DNA from: Clostridia bacterium
GTDB lineage: Bacteria; Bacillota; Clostridia; Christensenellales; Aristaeellaceae
Assembly: GCA_017620115.1 (NCBI GenBank)
Contig: JAFZRB010000405.1
Span: 1-21,166 of the forward strand
Direction of reading: 5' to 3'
DNA: 21,166 nucleotides
Made by a program: the position numbers and the translations under genes. How positions within the stretch are numbered: position 1 is the first letter of the stretch; each line of letters begins with the position of its first letter. Positions 15,179 to 21,166 of this stretch are shown here, in pieces. The notes below the pieces were generated by a model, which saw only the letters and a program-made list of their open reading frames with translations, was not told the DNA's origin and made no database searches.

Positions 15179-16374
15179 GACGGAAGCAGCAGGTTCGGCA
15201 CATCGTTCAGCCGAAAAACAAATCCCGCGCGGAGCAGCTGAGGTTCCTGGCGGAGCTGCACGGCGAGATCCCCGAGAAGCCCCGGCGGCAGACGCTCAAC
15301 GTGAAGAAGTTCCTCATCGTCTCCGCGATCGTGATCGCGGTGTCGCTGGCCGTTGTGTTCTTCGCGGGCTACCGGCTGCGGGCCATCGACGTTTACAACC
15401 AGCAGGTCGAGCTGACCGGGCAGGGAACGATCAACACGTCCACGCCCATTTATACCATCCTGCGCGCCGTGGCGCTGATCGAGCTGGGCATCTACGCCGT
15501 CTACGCGATCATCCGGCTGCTGGCGCCCAGGCGGCGCAAGCCCAACCGCTCCATCTGGGGCGATATCGGCATCTACCTGATGCTGTCGATCGTGGCCGTG
15601 GCCATGGTCTTCCCGCTGGTGTTCTCCGTCTGCTCGGCGCTGAAGCCGCTGGACGAGCTGTTCCGGTTCCCGCCGCGCGTGTTCCCGCAGCACGTGACGC
15701 TGGATAACTTCAGCGACCTCATGGTGACGATGAGCCAGAGCTGGGTGCCGTTCATGCGCTATCTCACCAACACCGTGTTCATCACGCTGGCGGGCACCTT
15801 CGGCCACGTGGTCATCGCCTCCATGGCGGCGTTCGTGCTGGCGAAATACGATTTTCCCGGCGGCCGCGCCTTCTTCGACCTGGTCGTCACGGCGCTGATG
15901 TTCTCGGGTTATGTCACCGGCATTCCGAACTACATCATCATGAGCCGCCTGAAGATGATCGACACCTACTGGGCGGTCATCCTGCCCGCGTTCGCGGCGC
16001 CGGTCGGGCTGTTCCTGATGAAGCAGTTCATGGAGGGCCTGCCCACCGCGCTGATCGAGGCGGCGCACCTGGACGGCGCGGGCGAGTTCCGCATCTTCTG
16101 GGAGATCGTCATGCCGAACGTGAAGCCCGCTTGGCTCACCATCATCATCTTCTCCGTTCAGAACCTGTGGAACACCAACGCGGCCACGGTCATCTATTCG
16201 GAGGAAAAGAAGACGCTGGTCTACGCGCTGCAGCAGATCCAGGCCGGCGGCGTCGCCCGCGCGGGCCAGGCCGCGGCGGTCACGGTCATCATCATGCTGG
16301 TGCCCGTCACCATCTTCATCCTGTCGCAGAGGCAGATCCTGGAAACCATGGCCAGCTCCGGCCTCAAGGATTGA
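15175..16374 (+). CDS. Carbohydrate ABC transporter permease (MalG type) with extra N-terminal helices
   Basis: 399 residues, against about 280 for most MalG-type permeases. The family core starts near 127 (SIWGDIGIYLMLSIVAVAMV) and contains the EAA loop from E295 (EAAHLDGAGEFRIFWEIVMP). The N-terminal addition has a basic, soluble first 40 residues, a membrane helix (45-67), a short outside loop (68-92, with NQQVELTGQG) and a second helix (93-116), then a basic turn. The ATG at 15175 overlaps the first permease stop (ATGA) and follows GAGGAAGG; an earlier in-frame ATG at 15133 lies inside the upstream gene. The addition may contact another operon product. Confidence 0.92.
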   Translation: MRRKQQVRHIVQPKNKSRAEQLRFLAELHGEIPEKPRRQTLNVKKFLIVSAIVIAVSLAVVFFAGYRLRAIDVYNQQVELTGQGTINTSTPIYTILRAVALIELGIYAVYAIIRLLAPRRRKPNRSIWGDIGIYLMLSIVAVAMVFPLVFSVCSALKPLDELFRFPPRVFPQHVTLDNFSDLMVTMSQSWVPFMRYLTNTVFITLAGTFGHVVIASMAAFVLAKYDFPGGRAFFDLVVTALMFSGYVTGIPNYIIMSRLKMIDTYWAVILPAFAAPVGLFLMKQFMEGLPTALIEAAHLDGAGEFRIFWEIVMPNVKPAWLTIIIFSVQNLWNTNAATVIYSEEKKTLVYALQQIQAGGVARAGQAAAVTVIIMLVPVTIFILSQRQILETMASSGLKD

Positions 16375-16390
16375 GCGGGGAGGGAAGCAT

Positions 16391-17875
16391 ATGAGAGAGA
16401 AACGCATGCTCCTGCCCGCGCTGCTGACGGCGCTGCTCCTTCTGGCGGCTTCGCTTTCGCCGGCTTTCGCGCTGGACGGTTACGACTACACCTATACCTA
16501 CAACTACGATTTCTGGGGCGAGCTGCGCGAGTCGCCGGACGTGTACCGCGTGGAGAAGGTCGTCAACTACCGCGACATCGGCCTCGACGCGCCGATGAAA
16601 ACGCCGCAGAGCCTGTTCGTGGACGGCGACGACCTGTATGTGTGCGACACGGGCAACAACCGCATCCTGCACCTGCGCCGCAAAGGCGACGGTTTCTCGC
16701 TGGTGCGCGTGATCGACGAGGCGAAGGGCGCGACGCCGTCGGCCTTCAGCGCGCCGTACGACATCTTCGTGGACGCGGAGGGGCAGATGTACGTCTGCGA
16801 CCAGGGCAACAACCGCATCCTGAAGATGGACAGGGACGCGAACTACATCATGTCGTTCGTCAAGCCGACCGACGAGACCTTCACCCAGTCCATCGCCTTC
16901 CTGCCCACGAAGCTTGTGGTGGACGTGGCGGGCCGCGTGTTCGCGCTGTGCAAGAACGTGAACAAGGGCCTGGTGAAATACGAGCCGGACGGCACGTTCA
17001 CCGGCTTCATCGGCGCCAGCGAGGCGCGCTTCAACTGGTACGACTACATCTGGAAGCTGCTCTCCACCAAGGAGCAGCGCGCCCAGCAGGCGAACTTCGT
17101 GCCCACCGAATACGAGAACATCTATATGGACTCGAAGGGCTTCATCTTCGCCACCATCGCCACCTTCGAGGAGGGCGACGTCGAGAACACCAAGCCCATC
17201 CGCCGCATCAACTCCATCGGGTCGGACATCCTCATCCGCAACGGCGAGGCGGTTCCCATCGGCGATCTGGACTGGGACGACGCCAACGAGATCAGCGGCC
17301 CTTCCCGGCTGGTGGACATCACCGTGTTCGAAAACGGCATCTACGTGGCGCTCGACCGCGTGCGCGGCCGGCTGTTCGGCTACGATACGCAGGGCCACAT
17401 GCTGTGGGCCTTCGGCGGCCCGGGCGGCTCGGACGGCTACTTCAAGCGGCCCACCTCCGTGGAGCATATGGGCTACGACCTGCTCGTTCTGGATCAGCAG
17501 GAGGCGTCCATCACGCTGTTCACCCCCACCGATTACGGCGCGATGATCTACACGGCCACGGAGCAGTATCTCAAGGGCTTTTACGATGAATCCGCCGAAA
17601 GCTGGCGGCAGGTGCTCGCCCGCAACGGCAACTACGATCTGGCCTACATCGGCATCGGCCGCGCGCTGCTCCGCGAGGATCAGTATAAAGAAGCCATGCA
17701 CTGCTTCGAGGTGGCGCGCGATTCAAAGAACTACGGCGAGGCGCTGCGGCTCTACCGCAAGGTGTGGGTCGAGGAAAACGTCAACTGGATCTTCCCGCTG
17801 ATCCTGGCGCTGCTTATCGGGCCGCTGCTGATCGGCCGCGTGAAGAGGATGAGAGCGGAGGTGAACGGACGATGA
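16391..17875 (+). CDS. NHL beta-propeller protein with TPR-like region and C-terminal membrane helix
   Basis: 494 residues. Residues 1-27 are a signal peptide with a likely cut after AFA. NHL-type blades are clearest at 70-95 (LFVDGDDLYVCDTGNNRILH) and 118-147 (IFVDAEGQMYVCDQGNNRIL); later blades are divergent, running to about 375. Residues about 385-460 look like two TPR helix pairs (QYLKGFYDESAESWRQVL; ALLREDQYKEAMHCFEVA). A membrane helix follows (466-482) with a basic cytoplasmic tail, so the propeller should sit outside, tethered at its C-terminus. GGAGGGAAG precedes the ATG, 16 bases after the permease stop, and its TGA overlaps the next ATG. A binding or scaffolding role for the surface glycan system is inferred; no catalytic motif is visible. 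Confidence 0.88.
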   Translation: MREKRMLLPALLTALLLLAASLSPAFALDGYDYTYTYNYDFWGELRESPDVYRVEKVVNYRDIGLDAPMKTPQSLFVDGDDLYVCDTGNNRILHLRRKGDGFSLVRVIDEAKGATPSAFSAPYDIFVDAEGQMYVCDQGNNRILKMDRDANYIMSFVKPTDETFTQSIAFLPTKLVVDVAGRVFALCKNVNKGLVKYEPDGTFTGFIGASEARFNWYDYIWKLLSTKEQRAQQANFVPTEYENIYMDSKGFIFATIATFEEGDVENTKPIRRINSIGSDILIRNGEAVPIGDLDWDDANEISGPSRLVDITVFENGIYVALDRVRGRLFGYDTQGHMLWAFGGPGGSDGYFKRPTSVEHMGYDLLVLDQQEASITLFTPTDYGAMIYTATEQYLKGFYDESAESWRQVLARNGNYDLAYIGIGRALLREDQYKEAMHCFEVARDSKNYGEALRLYRKVWVEENVNWIFPLILALLIGPLLIGRVKRMRAEVNGR

Positions 17876-18543
17876 CCAATACCTCCTGCGGAGCCGGGAG
17901 CAGGCATCCCGCCCTGACGCGCTATTTTGAAACCCTGCGCTACGCGCTGCACGTGATCGTGCGCCCGTTCGACGGGTTCTGGGATCTTTCGCGCGAGGGG
18001 CGCGGCTCTCTCGCGGCGGCGAACACCATCATCCTTCTGGCGCTCGTCACGCGCGTTCTGAAGCTGCAGTACACCTCCTTCCAGTTCCTGATCGTGCACT
18101 GGGAGAACGTGAACGTGCTGCGCGAGATGCTCTCCATCTATCTGCCGCTGCTCATCTGGTGCTGCGCCAACTGGTGCTGGACGACGCTGTTCGACGGAAA
18201 GGGCAGCTTCCGCGACGTTTACATGGGTATGGGCTACGCCGTCACGCCCTATGTGCTTCTGCAGCTGCCCATGATCCTGCTCTCCAACATCCTCACGGCG
18301 AAGGAGGGCGCGTTCTGGGGCGTGCTGCACATCGTGTCGCTCATCTGGTGCGCGGGCCTGTTTGTCGTGGCGATGATGCAGATTCACGATTTTTCCCTGG
18401 GGAAGACGATCCTGTTTACGATCATGTCGCTGTTCGGCATGCTGATCATCGTCTTTCTGCTGCTCCTGTTCTTCAGCCTGCTCAGCGACGCGGTAGGTTA
18501 TTTCGTGGCGCTGTACAGGGAGATCATGTTCCGGATGAATTAG
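17872..18543 (+). CDS. YIP1-family membrane protein
   Basis: 223 residues with about five membrane helices (48-66, 88-106, 121-141, 150-170, 179-205). The opening YFETLRYALHVIVRPFDGFWDL and the helix pattern match bacterial YIP1-domain proteins. The family has no assigned biochemical role in bacteria that I can name. The ATG at 17872 overlaps the stop of the NHL gene and has GCGGAGG upstream; an in-frame ATG 108 bases earlier lies inside that gene. Its stop codon TAG is part of the AGGAGG site of the following gene. Tight coupling to the NHL and DUF5696 genes suggests a shared membrane complex, which is inference. Confidence 0.85.
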   Translation: MTNTSCGAGSRHPALTRYFETLRYALHVIVRPFDGFWDLSREGRGSLAAANTIILLALVTRVLKLQYTSFQFLIVHWENVNVLREMLSIYLPLLIWCCANWCWTTLFDGKGSFRDVYMGMGYAVTPYVLLQLPMILLSNILTAKEGAFWGVLHIVSLIWCAGLFVVAMMQIHDFSLGKTILFTIMSLFGMLIIVFLLLLFFSLLSDAVGYFVALYREIMFRMN

Positions 18544-18553
18544 GAGGCGCGAG

Positions 18554-21130
18554 ATGACGAAGACAAGAAGAGTGTGGATTCGGCGTCTTATCGCCTGCGC
18601 GGCGGCGCTGGCCGTCATCGCGGCGCTGCTGGTGTTCGTGTTCATTCCGATCTATTCCCGGTCGGACGAGCAGGATCTGAGCCAGGTGGTGCTGCGCAGC
18701 AACTCCGAGGTTGAGAAGAAATACGTGCTCGAAAACGACGAGCTGCTCTTCACGCTGAACGGCCAGACCACCCAGTTCACGCTGGAAAACAAGCGCACGG
18801 GGCATGTGTGGCGCTCCAACCCCGAAAACGCGGCCGGCGACCCCATCGCGCTCCCGGCCGAAAAGAACAAGATGCAGAGCACGCTGCTGCTGACCTACGC
18901 CACCAGCGACGGCGCGACGACGATGTTCGACAATTACGCCTACTCCATCGCCAACGGCGTTTACGACATCGAGGCGACGGACGAGGAGATCCGCGTGAAC
19001 TACGTCGTGGGCAAGATCAGCAAGATCTACTTCGTGCCGGACGCCATCACCAAGGCGCGCATGGATCAGTTCACGGAAGGGCTGAGCAAGCGCGAGGTGG
19101 GCACGGTGCTGGATATGTATCAGCTCTTCGACCCGGCGAACAGCAAGGACGCCTCCAAGATCGCCGAGCTGCTCGAAACGTATCCCGATCTGGAAAACGA
19201 AGCCATTTACGTGATGCGCAACAACCAGAAGGAAAACAAGAAGACCAAGGTTGAGGCGCTCCTGGCGAAAAACGGCTACGACGGCGAGGAATACGCCTAC
19301 GACCAGTCGCGCATCGCGGGCGAGAGCAGCCTGGCCGGCGCGGTGTTCAACCTGACGCTGGTCTATCGCCTGGAGGGCGGCGACCTGGTGCTGGGCATCC
19401 CCTACGAGGACATCCGCTACACCGCCAGCTATCCCATCATCACCGTGACGCCGCTGCCCTATTTCGGCGCGGCGGGCACGGAGGAGGACGGCTACATCAT
19501 GGTGCCCGAGGGCGGCGGCTCCCTCATCCGCTACAACAACGGCAAGAACTCGCAGACCGCGTATTATTCCAACCTGTACGGCTGGGATTACGGCGCGGCG
19601 CGCTCGGTGCTCATCAACGAGACGCGCTCCGATTTCCCCGTTTACGCCATGACGGCCGGCGGGGAGGCGTTTCTGTGCCTGCTGGAGGAAGGCGCTTCGC
19701 TGGCCGGCGTCAACGCCGACGTGAGCGGCCGCAACAACAGCTACAACACGGCCAGCGCCACCTACACCGTTCTGCACAACGACCAGTACGACGTGTCCGC
19801 CAAGACTACGCAGCGCATCTACGTGTTCGAGCGCGAGCTGCCGGCCATAACGGCCACGCAGCGCTATCGCTTTGTGGATTCCAGCGACTACGTCGAGCTG
19901 GCCAAGGTATACGGCGATTATCTGACCGAAGCGCGCGGCCTTACGGCCCTGGACCGGGACGACGCGCCGCTGGTGATCAGCCTGGTCGGGGCGATCGAAA
20001 AGTCGGTCAAGCGCGGCGGCATCCCCATGACGGCTTCCGTGGCGCTGACGGACTTTTCCGACGCGCAGGCCATCGTCGAGGCGCTGAACGCCGCGGGGCT
20101 CGACGGCCTCGATATCCGCTATGAGGGCTGGGCCAACGGCGGCGTGGCGCAGCGCGTGTTCAGCCGGGTCGGCGTGGACGGCGAGCTGGGCGGCCGGAAG
20201 GGCCTCGAGCGCTTCGTGGAGGCGGCGCAGGGCGCGGGCAACACGGTGTATCTGGACGGCATGAGCATGTTCGCCTACCGCAGCGGCATCCTGCAGGGCT
20301 TCAACTACTTCTCGGACGCCGCCAAGCACACCACGCGCGACCGCGTGAAGCTCTTTCCCTATTCGCCGATCTTCTTCACCGAGGAGAAATGGCGCGACAG
20401 CTTCTACCTCGCCAAACCCGCCTACATCGAGCGCATGGCGCGGAATTTCGTCTCCGCGGCGGCGGACGTGAACGCCGGCGTGTCCTATCGCGACATGGGC
20501 TACCTGCTGAGCGGCGATTACGACCCGAGGGACATCACCACGCGCGAGGAGAGCCTGGCGCAGCAGCGCCGGATCCTGCTGGACGCCGCGGACGGGGGCC
20601 GCGCCGTCATGATCCGCAGCGGCAACGACTACGCGCTGGGCTGCGCGGACGTCATATCCGACATGGATCTGTTCGGCAACGGCTATTCCATCGTGGACGA
20701 GGACGTTCCCTTCTACCAGATCGCGCTGCACGGCCGCGTGAATTACGCGTCCGAATCGCTGAACATGACGGGCGACTGGGAAACCGCCCTGCTGCGCAGC
20801 GCCGAATACGGCTCCGGCATCGCCTTTACGTTCATGGCCGCCCCGGCCGACGAGCTGGTGGACACGCACTACACGCAGTACACCGGCGCCAGCTGGGACG
20901 CCGTGAAGGACGAAGCCGTCGCCATCCTCGTGAAATACCGGGAGGACATGCGCGGCCTGAACAGCCTGCGCATCGAAAACCATGCCTACCTGACCGGCGA
21001 CGTGACCTGCACGACCTATGAGGACGGCACGCTGGTGTATGTGAACTTCGGCCATAAGGATTACAGGACCGGCCGCACGACGGTGCCCGCGCGCAGCTAT
21101 CTCGTCGTGAGGAAGGGGGATGCCAAGTGA
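18554..21130 (+). CDS. Membrane-anchored DUF5696 protein, glycoside-hydrolase-like
   Basis: 858 residues. A basic start and membrane helix (about 12-34) without a clear cleavage site anchor it on the outer face. Residues about 55-440 look beta-rich, resembling the N-terminal sandwich of many glycoside hydrolases. From about 470 to 780 alternating strands and helices suggest a TIM barrel, with strand-end acids such as D520 in GLDIRYEGW, YLDGMSMF, D647 in VSYRDMGY, and the FYQIALHG segment that I associate with DUF5696. A small beta domain ends the protein (about 800-858). A glycan-cleaving role fits the ABC importer upstream, but no activity is known to me for the family and the catalytic residues are a guess. 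AGGAGG overlaps the upstream stop codon. Confidence 0.82.
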   Translation: MTKTRRVWIRRLIACAAALAVIAALLVFVFIPIYSRSDEQDLSQVVLRSNSEVEKKYVLENDELLFTLNGQTTQFTLENKRTGHVWRSNPENAAGDPIALPAEKNKMQSTLLLTYATSDGATTMFDNYAYSIANGVYDIEATDEEIRVNYVVGKISKIYFVPDAITKARMDQFTEGLSKREVGTVLDMYQLFDPANSKDASKIAELLETYPDLENEAIYVMRNNQKENKKTKVEALLAKNGYDGEEYAYDQSRIAGESSLAGAVFNLTLVYRLEGGDLVLGIPYEDIRYTASYPIITVTPLPYFGAAGTEEDGYIMVPEGGGSLIRYNNGKNSQTAYYSNLYGWDYGAARSVLINETRSDFPVYAMTAGGEAFLCLLEEGASLAGVNADVSGRNNSYNTASATYTVLHNDQYDVSAKTTQRIYVFERELPAITATQRYRFVDSSDYVELAKVYGDYLTEARGLTALDRDDAPLVISLVGAIEKSVKRGGIPMTASVALTDFSDAQAIVEALNAAGLDGLDIRYEGWANGGVAQRVFSRVGVDGELGGRKGLERFVEAAQGAGNTVYLDGMSMFAYRSGILQGFNYFSDAAKHTTRDRVKLFPYSPIFFTEEKWRDSFYLAKPAYIERMARNFVSAAADVNAGVSYRDMGYLLSGDYDPRDITTREESLAQQRRILLDAADGGRAVMIRSGNDYALGCADVISDMDLFGNGYSIVDEDVPFYQIALHGRVNYASESLNMTGDWETALLRSAEYGSGIAFTFMAAPADELVDTHYTQYTGASWDAVKDEAVAILVKYREDMRGLNSLRIENHAYLTGDVTCTTYEDGTLVYVNFGHKDYRTGRTTVPARSYLVVRKGDAK

Positions 21131-21166
21131 GCATGACAAAGAGCAGGAAGAAGCCCATGACGATCC
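21127..21166 (+). CDS. Start of a further operon gene (3' partial, unidentified)
   Basis: Thirteen codons are visible before the window ends. The GTG at 21127 overlaps the DUF5696 stop (GTGA) and has GGAAGGGGG about 7 bases upstream; the ATG at 21133 is in the same frame but sits 13 bases from that site. The product begins with MTKSRKKPMT after two residues, a basic start as seen in the other membrane proteins of this operon. The family cannot be told. Confidence 0.5.
   Translation, partial: MSMTKSRKKPMTI

Noticed and set aside
18524..21139. 871-codon minus-strand open frame opposite the DUF5696 gene
   Set aside because: Same GC-driven antisense effect; no domain, and the plus-strand gene has AGGAGG, a membrane anchor and tight operon spacing.
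1..21166. tRNA, rRNA, insertion sequences, phage genes or riboswitches
   Set aside because: Nothing recognisable as a tRNA cloverleaf, rRNA segment, transposase, integrase or known riboswitch was seen in the gaps by eye; a covariance-model scan was not possible.

Overview
The window is GC-rich bacterial DNA with strong Shine-Dalgarno sites (GGAGG-type), many short ATGA/GTGA-type gene overlaps and consensus sigma-A promoters. Gene content points to a Gram-positive Clostridia-type Firmicute: choline-binding-like wall repeats, a run of alr / 5-formyl-THF cyclo-ligase / rsmD / coaD / coiled-coil gene, a DUF3783 protein, and a carbohydrate ABC importer without its own ATPase. A gut or rumen Clostridia lineage (possibly Christensenellales-like) is my inference; no rRNA is present to confirm it.

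Region 1 (1-3450): the 3' part of a very large surface-protein gene, cut by the window start. It carries 18 visible tandem copies of a 52-55 residue motif, each with two CxxCG pairs, one further Cys and three His, followed by about six 22-residue wall-binding-type repeats and a strong intrinsic terminator. Region 2 (3459-4670, minus strand): a membrane-anchored CapA/PgsA-type metallophosphatase-fold protein with a Pro/Thr/Glu linker, convergent with region 1. Region 3 (4671-5179): a non-coding gap with three consecutive hairpins and a promoter for the next operon.

Region 4 (5180-9327): a compact housekeeping operon: alanine racemase, 5-formyltetrahydrofolate cyclo-ligase, an unknown membrane protein, RsmD, CoaD and an acidic coiled-coil protein, ending in a likely terminator at 9364-9402. 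Region 5 (9427-10983): a class C beta-lactamase-fold serine hydrolase and a DUF3783 protein, then another hairpin.

Region 6 (11198-21166, continuing off the right edge): a textbook TTGACA-N17-TATAAT promoter drives a tightly packed operon. It encodes a 962-residue solute-binding protein fused to two sugar-binding-like beta modules, two MalF/MalG-type permeases (the second with two extra N-terminal membrane helices), an NHL beta-propeller protein with TPR-like and C-terminal membrane segments, a YIP1-family membrane protein, a large membrane-anchored DUF5696 protein that looks like a glycoside-hydrolase-type barrel, and the first codons of another gene. Together these look like a cell-surface glycan capture, processing and import system whose substrate is unknown. 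No ATPase is encoded in the window, so a shared MsmX-type ATPase elsewhere is likely. This operon and the Cys/His repeat protein are the most interesting parts of the window.
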